Below are positions 14,015 through 23,241 of a stretch of 64,000 bases of DNA, one piece after another. The position numbers and the translations under genes are program-made. The number at the start of each line of letters is the position of its first letter. Within the stretch, counting starts at the first letter, position 1. The notes beneath the pieces are model-generated. The model did not search any database. It was not told the DNA's origin and was given only the letters and a program-made list of their open reading frames with translations. Source of the DNA: JBEKCD01 sp050015055 (GTDB lineage Archaea; Thermoproteota; Bathyarchaeia; Bathyarchaeales; Bathycorpusculaceae); contig JBEKCD010000015.1 of assembly GCA_050015055.1 (NCBI GenBank), positions 1 through 64,000 on the forward strand. The letters are read 5' to 3'.

Positions 14015-14584
14015 TCAGTCTGTGTTTTCTTCACTTTTCCTTTCTATTTCCTTTTCTGCTTCTTTCTCTTCTTCCATCAACGCTGGGAATTTCGAACTCG
14101 CGAGCGTTGCCATTGTTTTAGCGCCTTCGAATTCCTCTTCTGCAACTTTCTGAAGCTTGTGCTCACTAATGATACGCTCTAATTCTCTTTGCTTTGCTAC
14201 TGGTACTAACTCATTCAGCTTGTCTACAAGCCTTTTTGCCTCTTTCGCTTCGATTGGAATGGTTATATCTCTGCGCCGCGGAAGAACTATTTTCACTTTT
14301 CCTGTCTTTTCTATTCGCGCCGAGTCTATGTCGCTTAGGCGAACGTGCAGCGGGACAAACAAGCCAAAGATGCCGCCTATCGTTTCTTTGAGAATCGGGG
14401 TGTTTTCAAGGGCTTCCTCAACTTTACCTCTGAAGCTTCCCTTCATATCTATTTTTAGCAAATCTTCATAAAGCCTGATGACGAAATGTGGATGATCAAT
14501 CTCTAAAATCACGTCTTTCTCTGGCATTATCCGCATCTTCAATTGACCTCCATTTGTGTGAAGCTTGGAGATAAGCTTTTTCAA
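14015..14584 (-). CDS. Conserved hypothetical protein with acidic coiled-coil tail
   Basis: 189 residues. The N-terminal ~120 residues are beta-rich with alternating hydrophobics (MRIMPEKDVILEIDHPHFVIRLYEDLLKI; KVKIVLPRRRDITIPI). Residues ~120-189 form a charged helical tail rich in Glu/Lys. I do not recognise the family. The stop codon is directly followed by one of the GCGCGT motifs discussed in the findings. Confidence 0.68.
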   Translation of the reverse strand: MKKLISKLHTNGGQLKMRIMPEKDVILEIDHPHFVIRLYEDLLKIDMKGSFRGKVEEALENTPILKETIGGIFGLFVPLHVRLSDIDSARIEKTGKVKIVLPRRRDITIPIEAKEAKRLVDKLNELVPVAKQRELERIISEHKLQKVAEEEFEGAKTMATLASSKFPALMEEEKEAEKEIERKSEENTD

Positions 14585-14852
14585 AAGGTAAACATGCTAG
14601 ATTAGTCGCGCGCGCTCTTGGATTCCGTGGTAATATCGCTCGACATTAACAGGAGAAGATTCACCCTTAGACTTGACAGGACCCTGATTTGAGCGTTGAC
14701 TCTGCAAGAGGGGTTTCATGTGAATTGGCAGAGCTGAAGACAAAGAGTCAGAGATCTTTTAGCCTTGCTGGGCCGATGCTTCCACGTAAATGTCCTAGCA
14801 GACAGGAGAATACCTTTTTTAGTCTTGAACAATCTTTTATTTGGGAGATTGT

Positions 14853-15626
14853 TTGAAGCTTCAAATTGATATAAACTGTGATTTAGGCGAGGGTTACGGG
14901 GCATTCAGGGTTGGAAATGATGCGGGAATAATGCCCTGCATAACCTCTGCAAACATAGCGTGTGGATTTCATGCTGGCGACCCGATGACAATGGCGCAAA
15001 CAGTTAACTTGGCGAAAAAGCACAGAGTTGCCGTCGGGGCTCATCCGGGCTATCCGGACCTCTTAGGCTTCGGAAGGCGAGAAATGCAGCTGAGTTCCGA
15101 AGAGGTCATGAATTGCACAATCTATCAAATAGGTGCGCTTCAAGGTTTTGTGAAGGCGGCTGGTGTCAGTCTGCAGCATGTGAAGCCTCATGGGGCACTG
15201 TACAATACGGCTGCAGAAGATGAAGATACATCTAAAGGCGTTGTGGGGGCTGTTAGAGCGTTTGACGACAAATTGATAGTTCTTGCGCCTCCCAAGTCTG
15301 TGTTGGCCAGAGTTGCGGTTGACGCTGGATTATGTGTTGCACACGAATTTTTCGCCGACAGGGCCTACGACGCTGATGGAAGGCTTGTCTCAAGAAGACA
15401 GCCGGACGCGATCGTTAAAGAACCGAGGAAGGTTGTCGAAAGAGCGGTTAAAGCAGTTATTGAAAGGACAGTTTTGGCTTCCAGCGGTGAAGTTGTCAAT
15501 TTGGGTGAGGTGGACACGATTTGCGTGCATGGCGATACGCCCGAAGCCGTAACATTGGTGGAAACATTGAAGAAGGGGCTTATCCAAGCGGGCATTGAAG
15601 TTAAGCCAGTGAGAAGCTTCATCTAG
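14853..15626 (+). CDS. pxpA: 5-oxoprolinase subunit A (LamB/YcsF family)
   Basis: 257-residue PxpA, part of the ATP-dependent 5-oxoprolinase PxpABC that opens pyroglutamate to glutamate. Family motifs: IDINCDLGEGYGAFRVGND, SANIACGFHAGDP, VGAHPGYPDLLGFGRR, HVKPHGALYN and ADRAYDADGRLVSRRQP. TTG at 14853 is preferred, with GGGAG at 14843-14847; a TTG at 14841 would add four residues. Followed by pxpB and pxpC in one operon. Confidence 0.95.
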   Translation: MKLQIDINCDLGEGYGAFRVGNDAGIMPCITSANIACGFHAGDPMTMAQTVNLAKKHRVAVGAHPGYPDLLGFGRREMQLSSEEVMNCTIYQIGALQGFVKAAGVSLQHVKPHGALYNTAAEDEDTSKGVVGAVRAFDDKLIVLAPPKSVLARVAVDAGLCVAHEFFADRAYDADGRLVSRRQPDAIVKEPRKVVERAVKAVIERTVLASSGEVVNLGEVDTICVHGDTPEAVTLVETLKKGLIQAGIEVKPVRSFI

Positions 15627-15639
15627 CTAGGCTTCACCT

Positions 15640-16377
15640 ATGAAAGCGGGATCATACGCGTCTACGAGATACTTGCCTTTCGGTGACAGTGCCGTACTCA
15701 TCGAGTTCGGCGACGCTATAAGTTTGGAGCTGAATCGGAAAGTCATCGCGTTAGACGAAGCAATTCTGAAGGCTGAAGTCCAGGGAGTCGAAGAACTTGT
15801 CCCAACTTATCGATCATTACTCGTCCGCTACGACCCGTTGAAAACGACTTACGAGCAACTTGTGTTTCGCATCAAGGAAACAGAAGAAAAAGCGACTGAG
15901 TCGACAGCGGAAGTGGGGAGTAGAAAAATCACAGTTCCGGTTGTTTACGGAGGAGAATACGGACCTGACCTTGATCAAGTTGCACGATATCATGGTTTAA
16001 ATGAAGAGCAAGTTGTTAAACTGCACTCTGGAAAAGAGTTCAGGGTCTACATGATCGGGTTCGTCGCTGGCTTTCCTTATCTAGGAGCGGTTCCGGATGA
16101 GATCGCAACGCCACGTCTAGAAACACCTCGTCTCAAGGTGCCAGCTGGCTCAGTGGGCATAGCGGAAAAACAAACGGGTATATACCCTTGCGAGGCGCCC
16201 GGCGGATGGCAAATAATAGGCAGAACACCCTTGGAACTGTTCGATTCACTGCGTCAACCGCCGGCGCTTCTAGAACCAGGGGACATTGTCAAGTTTGAAC
16301 CGATTTCGGAAGAAGAGTTCAAAACCATCAGAAAGTCCACTCCGAAAGGCGTACACATGCCTTCCTCCGAGGGGTAA
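15640..16377 (+). CDS. pxpB: 5-oxoprolinase subunit B (KipI-like)
   Basis: 245 residues. PxpB/KipI domains: N-terminal ferredoxin-like part (YLPFGDSAVLIEFGD) and C-terminal cyclophilin-like part with GFVAGFPYLGAVP, TPRLETPRLKVPAGSVGIAEKQTGIYPCEAPGGW (family hallmark; quoted as adjoining pieces). It starts 13 bp after pxpA and ends six bp before pxpC. Confidence 0.94.
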   Translation: MKAGSYASTRYLPFGDSAVLIEFGDAISLELNRKVIALDEAILKAEVQGVEELVPTYRSLLVRYDPLKTTYEQLVFRIKETEEKATESTAEVGSRKITVPVVYGGEYGPDLDQVARYHGLNEEQVVKLHSGKEFRVYMIGFVAGFPYLGAVPDEIATPRLETPRLKVPAGSVGIAEKQTGIYPCEAPGGWQIIGRTPLELFDSLRQPPALLEPGDIVKFEPISEEEFKTIRKSTPKGVHMPSSEG

Positions 16378-16383
16378 GGTAGC

Positions 16384-17334
16384 TTGAAAGTTTTTCAGGT
16401 GCTAAAACATGGAATGTTCACGACGGTTCAAGACACGGGGAGGTATCACTATCTCAGGTACGGTGTTCCAATTTCCGGCGCGATGGACGTGTTCTCTTCA
16501 GTTGTAGCCGATGTCCTCGTTGGAAACAACCGTAACGATGCATGTGTTGAAACAACTCTCATAGGGCCAGAACTGCAAGCACTGAGAAGAACACAAATCG
16601 CCATAACTGGCGGAACCGCTTCCCCTAAAATCAACGGTAGTAGTGTTCCGATGTGGCAGACGTTGGAGATATGCGAGGGTGACGTTGTCTCTTTTGGAAG
16701 AATGGAAAGCGGCTGCCGATCATACCTCTCAATCAGAGGAGGAATAAACACGTCCTTGGTCCTTGGAAGCAGATCCACGTTTGTGCGCGGCGGGTTTGGA
16801 GGAATAGAAGGCAGGCAGCTGAAGACTGGCGATGCAATCGAGGGCTTCGATGCTCCTCTTCTCAAAGTTGACTACTCAACGCCTGAGAAGCTGCAACCAC
16901 AATTCACAGGGGATTACGAGGTGGACGTTGTTTTGGGGCCGCAAGCAGACATGTTCACGGAAAAGGGGATAAGCAGTTTCCTTTCAAACCCTTACAAGGT
17001 TACGTTGGAAGCGGACCGCATGGGATACAGGCTTGAAGGCCCGATAATAGAGCACAAGGGAAAGGCGGATATTGTTTCAGATGCTCTGTTGCCTGGCGCA
17101 GTTCAGGTTCCAAGAGATGGGAAGCCCATCGTAATAATGCGGGACGCCCAGACGACAGGAGGTTATCCGAAAATTGCTGTGGCGACTACTCCGGACGTTT
17201 CCTTGCTTGGACAGGCCAAACCAAACGATACAATAGAATTTTCCAAGATCACTGTGCAACAAGCCCACGAAAAAACCCGTGAACACTTCAAGTTGCTCAA
17301 CAACCTAGGCGCGTTGTTGATGAGGAAATCTTGA
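16384..17334 (+). CDS. pxpC: 5-oxoprolinase subunit C (KipA-like)
   Basis: 316 residues, normal for PxpC. Conserved features: HGMFTTVQDTGRYHYLRYG near the start, GVPISGAMD, the GGTASPKING and YLSIRGGI segments, and the C-terminal region MRDAQTTGGYPKIAVA. TTG start at 16384. With pxpA and pxpB it gives a complete PxpABC, so this archaeon can probably recycle 5-oxoproline. Confidence 0.94.
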   Translation: MKVFQVLKHGMFTTVQDTGRYHYLRYGVPISGAMDVFSSVVADVLVGNNRNDACVETTLIGPELQALRRTQIAITGGTASPKINGSSVPMWQTLEICEGDVVSFGRMESGCRSYLSIRGGINTSLVLGSRSTFVRGGFGGIEGRQLKTGDAIEGFDAPLLKVDYSTPEKLQPQFTGDYEVDVVLGPQADMFTEKGISSFLSNPYKVTLEADRMGYRLEGPIIEHKGKADIVSDALLPGAVQVPRDGKPIVIMRDAQTTGGYPKIAVATTPDVSLLGQAKPNDTIEFSKITVQQAHEKTREHFKLLNNLGALLMRKS

Positions 17335-17567
17335 CGAGGGGTTGCCCAGGCGTGCGCTCTCACTGAGCATGTCTTTTGTGGCAATCAAGGATTATGCGAA
17401 AAAATAGATAAAGTCAAGAGCCTAATAGTTCACGGTCAATAATCGAGAAAACTGGCAGAAGCGCGCGCTAGTCCATGGTTTTGTAAGTCTTAGCTATTAC
17501 TTGGAACTAGCTCAAGGTTATGGCCTGTGATAGGATTGACGTTGTTGCAACTTGAGGTGTGATTGAA

Positions 17568-18200
17568 ATGCAGGCAACCGACGTGGAGAAGGCAGACAGG
17601 GCCTTGAGCGATTTGAGAGCTGGCTTCACACTTTCCATCGTTTCAATCGTCTGTTTGGTGGCAAGCATGAGCATGGTTTTCTTGTTGTATTGGGGCTTCC
17701 TGGTCAGCCCAGTTTTATCCCCAGTTTTATACCTCGGCCCAGTTTTGTACGTCACCCCAGTTTTTTACGTTTATGCGGTGGTGAAGCGCGCAAACGGATG
17801 GAAGTTGCTGGGCTTTCGTAGCACGAGATACGCGCTGTTGGGCTGCGGCGCATTCATAGTTGTTTACCCGTTTCTGGGGCTTGGGCAGTGGCTGCTGGTG
17901 TTTTACGGGGCTGAGGAACTGGCCTGACTGGTTCCTTTGGCACTCTGGGCCTTGTACACGTGTGTTGAGAACAACAGTCTCAGAATACTCGGCAGAAACC
18001 TAGGCATGAACTTAAAGCCTGAAAGAGTTTTCGCTCTGATTGGAATACTCAGCGCAGTCATGGGATACTACTTTTCACCTTCTTACCCAATCATGTTTTT
18101 TTTGCCGCTCTTCCCAGCTCTGTTCGCGTCTCCCTTTCTGATAGCCTCTTGTATCCTCACCATCAGAGAATTGAAAATCAAGCGCGCGCGCTTAGGGTAA
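17568..18200 (+). pseudogene. Multi-span membrane protein interrupted by an in-frame TGA
   Basis: Two same-frame ORFs, 17568-17927 and from the codons after it to 18200, are separated only by TGA at 17925-17927. Read through, they make one protein of ~210 residues with about five membrane spans (e.g. LSIVSIVCLVASMSMVFLLY; ALLGCGAFIVVYPFL; FALIGILSAVMGYYF). The joined sequence around the stop (FYGAEELA-stop-LVPLALWALYTCVEN) stays hydrophobic and natural. GAGGTG precedes the ATG at 17568. Either a recent nonsense mutation, a sequencing/assembly error, or a truncated but functional first half. A short stretch at 17700-17765 repeats CCAGTTTT-type DNA. Confidence 0.65.
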
Positions 18201-18235
18201 AAGTTTTAATCTTACTTTGACGAGGTTTTCTGGCT

Positions 18236-19423
18236 ATGTGGCGGCTGGGGTTCTTCTTCCACGAAATGGCCTTCGCATTACTGTCCATTTTCCTGCCGCT
18301 GTACTTACTCATAATCGACTCCAAGAACGGATTATTCTATGTTGGAGTCATCACCGCTATCGCCCTTTTCGCGGCCATCCCTGCTTCGTTCGTCTGGGGA
18401 TATTTATGCGACAAGACGCGACACTACAAACGTTATATTCTCCTTGCGTTGCTCGGCTCGACCGTCATGATATATCTCTTCACTTTCACGACGTACATGC
18501 CTTTGCTTATTGTGCTCTACGCTGTAATGTCGATTTTTCACGTTGCCCATGAAGCTCCGAAAAATGTTCTCATCTCTGAACTGTATTCACATCAAGACTG
18601 GGAGAGGAACTTCGCCTTTTACGAAGGACTCACGGAAGTTGGATCAATGATAGGCTTAGTGTTAGGCTTCTTCGCTTCATTCTACGGGTTCGGCCCAACG
18701 AGCACGCTTTATCTTGTTGCAGGACTGAACTTCGTGGCATTCGTTCTTTCCGCTATATTCGTGGTGGACCCCCCCATGATTTTTGAGAGAAGCTTGGTGA
18801 GCATTGAGAAGACTGTGGGCTTCGCGTCTCACGGTGTTTTTGTAGCTTCTAGAATGATGGACGGTATAGGTTTGGATGAGAAATTGAAAAGAGAGAACGT
18901 CACAGCCTTCTGCTTCGGGCTGGTGCTTTTCTCGCTTGCCACGAGCATACTGTTTACTCCGATGCCCGTGTTTGTGGACAGCATCGCCCCGGCTGGCTTC
19001 GTCTTCGCGATTTTCGTGCTCAGTTCCGGGGGGGCTATAGGGGGCTACGTATTGGCTGGAAAAAGGGCGCAGGAGTCAACTGGAAAAGCCCACGTAGCCA
19101 GACTAGTGCTGTTTCGAAGCCTGCTTGCCTTCGTACTTCTCGCCGCCTTGAGTCTGTCATCTTTTAACGTTGTGTTGACTACCGGAATTCTGGTCGTTAT
19201 GGGATTTCTCTTTGCGGTCTTTATGGTGAGCATTCTTGCTCTGTCTATGGAGCTTATACCGGCAGGCAAAGCGGGTCTGATCAATGTTCTGATAGGGCTG
19301 GGAGGAGCTTTCGGCTCGTTTATTGGCCCTTTCATCGCTCAGGCTTCGGGTTTCCTTCAGGTTTTTGTTGTGGCCGGTGCAATATTCTTCGCTGCCTTCG
19401 TCTTCTTCAAGATGTTCGCATAG
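18236..19423 (+). CDS. Major facilitator superfamily transporter
   Basis: 395 residues with about twelve membrane spans. N-terminal MWRLGFFFHEMAFALLSIFLPLYLL, a cytoplasmic loop after span 2-3 (WGYLCDKTRHYKRYILLALLG) matching the MFS motif A with basic/acidic residues, and paired Gly-rich spans in the second half (GLIN..IGLGGAFGSFIGP). Substrate cannot be told. Gene stands alone, converging on the Fae-Hps gene. Confidence 0.85.
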   Translation: MWRLGFFFHEMAFALLSIFLPLYLLIIDSKNGLFYVGVITAIALFAAIPASFVWGYLCDKTRHYKRYILLALLGSTVMIYLFTFTTYMPLLIVLYAVMSIFHVAHEAPKNVLISELYSHQDWERNFAFYEGLTEVGSMIGLVLGFFASFYGFGPTSTLYLVAGLNFVAFVLSAIFVVDPPMIFERSLVSIEKTVGFASHGVFVASRMMDGIGLDEKLKRENVTAFCFGLVLFSLATSILFTPMPVFVDSIAPAGFVFAIFVLSSGGAIGGYVLAGKRAQESTGKAHVARLVLFRSLLAFVLLAALSLSSFNVVLTTGILVVMGFLFAVFMVSILALSMELIPAGKAGLINVLIGLGGAFGSFIGPFIAQASGFLQVFVVAGAIFFAAFVFFKMFA

Positions 19424-19450
19424 GCAGGAGAAGAAAAAGCGGACAGATGC

Positions 19451-20905
19451 TTATTCGACATGGACTCTGAACAGATCGATGTCTTCTCGCATTTCTGGTG
19501 TTGCTTCCAGGAAGTCTCTGACTGCGCGTTCAACGTCCTTTGACTGGGTTATGTATCGTCCGACGATGATTATATCTGCGCCTTTCTGCAACGCTTCCTG
19601 GGCTGTTTCTGGCACTATTCCGCCTGCTACGGCGATGAGGAATTTCTTGTCCTTGAAGGTTTGACGTATTTCTGGAATGATCTCCATTCCGTGCGTTCTT
19701 CCGGTTTCCTGGTCTATTCCTCTGTGCAGGACTACTATGTCTGGAAATTCTTTGAGAGATTTGAGCTTCTTGAGGGGGTCTTCGACGTTGAGCATGTCCA
19801 CGACTCCGTAAGTTGCCAGTCTTTTTGCTTCGTGGATGAACGCGTCGAGGGTTTCAGCCGGTGCAAGTCCAGAGGCTACTACAGCGTCCGCGGTTTCGTC
19901 GTAGGCGAGGTCAACTTCGACTTTTCCAACGTCCAATGTTTTCAGATCTGCAACGAAGAACATGCTCTTGGCCGTTTCTCTGAGTTCGTTTATCACTTTT
20001 GTTCCGTATCTCTTGATGAGCGGGGTGCCCACTTCGATGATTATCCTGTCGCTTCCAGGCAGCAGAGCTATGATCCTTTTTGCACTGTCCAAATCGGGGT
20101 TGTCGAGTGAAATCTGCAGGTACGGCGGTCTCCATAAACGCGGCACCTTGAACCCCATTATCGGATGTTTGCCTCTGTCCTTGTCGTAGAGGATCTTCTC
20201 CAGCGGCGGATACTTCGTCAGGGCTCGTTTCAAGGCCAGCTTCGTGGCTCCGTAATTGTAATGGTAGATCTTTCGAAAATCGGTTGCTGCCGGATGAACA
20301 AAGACGCTGCACACGATGACCCAATCATCGATCTTGTCGGTTGGAATTATCCCGTCTTCCACTGCGTCTGCAACAGCCTTCGCCACAGCAGCCTGAGCGG
20401 GGCCGAAGATCTTGTTCACATCCTCCATGTTCTTCGTGGTGACTTTAGGCACGAGAAGTGTGTGCGGTTTGGGCGGAAGGTTGGGACGTATGACCGCCAA
20501 GAGCGGGGTGTGCCCTGCCGAAAGGCTGCACATGCCTTGCGCAAATGCGTCTCCAACGGGCCCGTATTTGTCACCTATCAGAAGATCGATGTGTGCAACT
20601 TCGTTCCCTTCTCCGACAAGTGCTTCTCCAATCAAATAGACTTTCCCTGTTGCGTCTCCATATGTCGACACGATGTCTGTCGGAAGACTGTCTGATATCT
20701 CTTTGAAATCAACATTAAACTCCTTGAGCCAAGCATAAAGGGTGTCCCTGTGTATGTTCAAGACTTCAGCTGTTCCGAGAACTGTAGGTTTTGTCGGTTT
20801 GACCTTTGGGACACCGCGGTCTTCGGCAGCCTTCTTCGCAGCTTCTAGGAGCATGTCGACAAACTCTTCCCTTGTTTCAGGCTTCCTAACATTGTGTTCC
20901 GACAT
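19451..20905 (-). CDS. fae-hps: Bifunctional formaldehyde-activating enzyme / hexulose-6-phosphate synthase with N-terminal HTH-like domain
   Basis: About 484 residues in three parts. Residues ~1-85 contain an HTH-like segment (GTAEVLNIHRDTLYAWLKEF). Then Fae (YLIGEALVGEGNEVAHIDLL, GPVGDAFAQG, SAGHTPLL), which condenses formaldehyde with tetrahydromethanopterin; the catalytic His is in the VAHIDL motif. Then the Hps orotidine decarboxylase-like barrel (LQISLDNPDLDSAKRII, FVADLKTLDVG with the DxKxxD motif, VAGGI, GADIIIVGRYI). The Fae-Hps fusion is known in archaea; the N-terminal extension is not usual. ATG at 20905 fits a TATA box at 20941-20951. Role: formaldehyde handling and ribulose-5-phosphate formation. 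Confidence 0.94.
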   Translation of the reverse strand: MSEHNVRKPETREEFVDMLLEAAKKAAEDRGVPKVKPTKPTVLGTAEVLNIHRDTLYAWLKEFNVDFKEISDSLPTDIVSTYGDATGKVYLIGEALVGEGNEVAHIDLLIGDKYGPVGDAFAQGMCSLSAGHTPLLAVIRPNLPPKPHTLLVPKVTTKNMEDVNKIFGPAQAAVAKAVADAVEDGIIPTDKIDDWVIVCSVFVHPAATDFRKIYHYNYGATKLALKRALTKYPPLEKILYDKDRGKHPIMGFKVPRLWRPPYLQISLDNPDLDSAKRIIALLPGSDRIIIEVGTPLIKRYGTKVINELRETAKSMFFVADLKTLDVGKVEVDLAYDETADAVVASGLAPAETLDAFIHEAKRLATYGVVDMLNVEDPLKKLKSLKEFPDIVVLHRGIDQETGRTHGMEIIPEIRQTFKDKKFLIAVAGGIVPETAQEALQKGADIIIVGRYITQSKDVERAVRDFLEATPEMREDIDLFRVHVE

Positions 20906-20940
20906 TTGCTCATCACACACGCTATTTGGATGTATAGGTG

Positions 20941-20951
20941 GTATATAAGAC
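20941..20951 (-). promoter_or_regulatory. TATA box of the Fae-Hps gene
   Basis: Minus-strand TCTTATATACC centred about 41 bases before the ATG at 20905. It predicts a transcription start near 20920 and a leader of some 15 bases. The rest of the 20952-21234 gap shows no gene. Confidence 0.6.
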
Positions 20952-21234
20952 TGTCGGAAGCATTCCGGAAAAAGCTCAAATGAGCGGGTAGTTCAGCATT
21001 TAAGTGTCGAGCCACGCTAGGTGATGGAAGCTTTTTCGGCATGCTGGTGACGTTGTCTGTAGGTGCGCTGAGGAGGGTGGGTGAACTGTCTGGGGCTCAA
21101 CTGTGCTATAGTTGAACAGGCGGACTTGTGTGCTGTCGGCCGTTGTTTTGATGTGGACATGGGTGTGTTATCGCTAAGTCTATATACTTTGAGATATTGT
21201 AAGAGGGTTAAAACCGGTTTGCGGAGCTGGTCTT

Positions 21235-21426
21235 GTGGAATGGAAGGGGCTCGCGTGTTTGCTCGTTGTTATCCTAGGAATCATCTTGTTCTTGTATGGG
21301 GCAAACTATTATAATAATATCGTCGGCTGGGCTGGGGTTTACTTGTTTTTCGGCGGAATCGTGGCGTACGTGTTGTTGAGGGTGTTTTGGCATCGGGCAA
21401 AGAGTGTGTCTGATCAGAAACCGTAG
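21235..21426 (+). CDS. Small two-span membrane protein, unknown
   Basis: 63 residues, GTG start, two hydrophobic helices (LACLLVVILGIILFLYG and WAGVYLFFGGIVAYVLL) and a basic C-terminus. The last four codons overlap the 3' end of the convergent carboxypeptidase gene. No family recognised; a short membrane protein of this type is common in archaea. Confidence 0.6.
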   Translation: MEWKGLACLLVVILGIILFLYGANYYNNIVGWAGVYLFFGGIVAYVLLRVFWHRAKSVSDQKP

Positions 21427-22949
21427 AGTTCGGAGAATTTCATGTTCAGGTAGCCCAGGTATGGTTTTACGTTTATTTCTGTTCCTGTGATTTTCTTGAT
21501 TAGGTCGGGGGGGTCGTAGAGGTTTCCTTGGCTGTGAATGTTTTTGATTAGCCAGGCTTTTGCTTCGTTGAAGTTGCCTTTCGTGAGTTGTTTTCGCCAG
21601 TCTGGCTGAGTCTTCTCCATTGTTGTGAGTAATTGTCCGTCGTAGATGTTGCCCAGTGCGTAGCTTGGGAAATAGCCGTACAGGCCGCTGGCCCAGTGTG
21701 TGTCTTGCATTACGCCTTCCGAGTCGTTTTCGATTTTTAGGCCTAGGTATTCTTTGTACTTTTGGTTCCATGTTTCTGGGAGTTCCTTGACTGTTATTTT
21801 GTCGGCGAAGAGGTCGCGTTCGATGTTGAACCTTATGATTATGTGCAGTCCGTAGGTGACTTCGTCTGCTTCAACGCGGATTTTTGAGGGTTTGACCTGG
21901 TTTATTGCGTGGACAAACTTGTCTAGGTTCAAGCCTGAGAGCGTGCTGCCGCCGGCTTCTTTGAGCTTTGGCAGGAAGTAGGTCCAGAACTCGCGGGATC
22001 GGCCCACGACGTTTTCGACGAAACGGGATTGTGACTCGTGGAAACCGCTTGAAACGCCGCTGCCGACAGGCTGGTACATCCATTCTTGCTTGAGGTTCTG
22101 TTCGTACATGGCGTGTCCTGCTTCGTGCAAGACAGAGAAGATTGAGGATGCGAAGAGATCCTCGTAATAGTGCGTTGTTATTCTAACATCGTCGTAGTAG
22201 CCTGTTGTGAAGGGGTGTTCGGTGGGGTCGATTCTTCCTCCTGCTCGTTTTGATGTCACATCGTAGCCGACGGCCTCGGCAAGCGCCACGGCGATTTTGT
22301 GTTGCGCGTCTATGGGGACCTTGTGTTTCAGAACGCTTAGATCCGGCTGTTTCGGCGCAGTTTCGCATTTCTTCAGAACCTTAACCAGCCCTTCTCTGAG
22401 TTCATCGAAGATTTTGGTAATTGCTTTGGCGGTCATCTTGGGTTCGAAGATGTCTATCATCGCATCGTAGGGTGTTGCCGTCTCTTTTACCTTCATCAAA
22501 ATGTCCGCGGCCTTCTTCTCCAGTTCAACGAGTTTCTCAAGCTCTGGTCTGAACATGGCATAGTTCTTGGCCGCTTTCGCCTTCTTCCACGTGTCAATGG
22601 ACAAAGCCTGCTGTTTTGCAATCGCTGCAACGAGTTCTTCTGGAAGCTTCGTCTGTTCGTCGTAGCGTTTCTGTATGAGGTAAACGTTTCTCTTCTGCAC
22701 CTGATCAAGCTTGTCGTGCTCTGGGCTTCGCTTAATCTTCTGCAGTAGTGCTCCAATCGCCGGGTCAGTGCTCATCTTGTGCTCCAATACGCTGAGCAAG
22801 GAGAGTTGTTGACTGCGCAGGTTGATACCCTTCGGGGGCATCATCGTCTCCATATCCCAGCTAATCATGGATTCCGCTGACATCAAAATAGCAAGTTCCT
22901 TGGCTTTCTCCATCAGCGCATTATAGTCTGACACTACATTTCCAGCCAT
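21414..22949 (-). CDS. Carboxypeptidase Taq (M32 metallopeptidase)
   Basis: 511 residues, the usual M32 length. The zinc-binding HEAGH motif is at residues 275-279 (SVLHEAGHAMYEQ), with the downstream glutamate helix region ESQSRFVENVVGRS. Other family hallmarks are DPTEHPFTTG, DVRITTHYYED and the C-terminal GYFPSYALGNIYDGQL. Cytosolic metallocarboxypeptidase removing C-terminal residues from peptides. Monocistronic. Confidence 0.96.
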   Translation of the reverse strand: MAGNVVSDYNALMEKAKELAILMSAESMISWDMETMMPPKGINLRSQQLSLLSVLEHKMSTDPAIGALLQKIKRSPEHDKLDQVQKRNVYLIQKRYDEQTKLPEELVAAIAKQQALSIDTWKKAKAAKNYAMFRPELEKLVELEKKAADILMKVKETATPYDAMIDIFEPKMTAKAITKIFDELREGLVKVLKKCETAPKQPDLSVLKHKVPIDAQHKIAVALAEAVGYDVTSKRAGGRIDPTEHPFTTGYYDDVRITTHYYEDLFASSIFSVLHEAGHAMYEQNLKQEWMYQPVGSGVSSGFHESQSRFVENVVGRSREFWTYFLPKLKEAGGSTLSGLNLDKFVHAINQVKPSKIRVEADEVTYGLHIIIRFNIERDLFADKITVKELPETWNQKYKEYLGLKIENDSEGVMQDTHWASGLYGYFPSYALGNIYDGQLLTTMEKTQPDWRKQLTKGNFNEAKAWLIKNIHSQGNLYDPPDLIKKITGTEINVKPYLGYLNMKFSELYGF

Positions 22950-23241
22950 TGATTTCCACCTTCAACCAAGAAGACTACTCGATAGGGTAGAGCTTGTATT
23001 TGAGTTTTGAGTTCGGCAAGTGCGCGCTATCTTGGGCTACTATTGCTTAGGAATGGATTCATGTTTTTCCAGCTTAAACTAGGTCGCGCTCACTAGCATC
23101 AGAAATGGTTTAGTGAGTGTTCAACCAATCCTTAACGGCAGAGGTCAGCGTGCGCACGTGAGCACAAGCCGCTTTTCTAGACTCGGGGGGTCGAGCCAAA
23201 AGGCAAATATCGTTAGAATCTCGTATAGTTGGTTGATAGTT

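Noticed and set aside
17925..17927. TGA read as selenocysteine
   Set aside because: No selenocysteine insertion element or selenoprotein family was recognised, and homology at this codon cannot be tested here.
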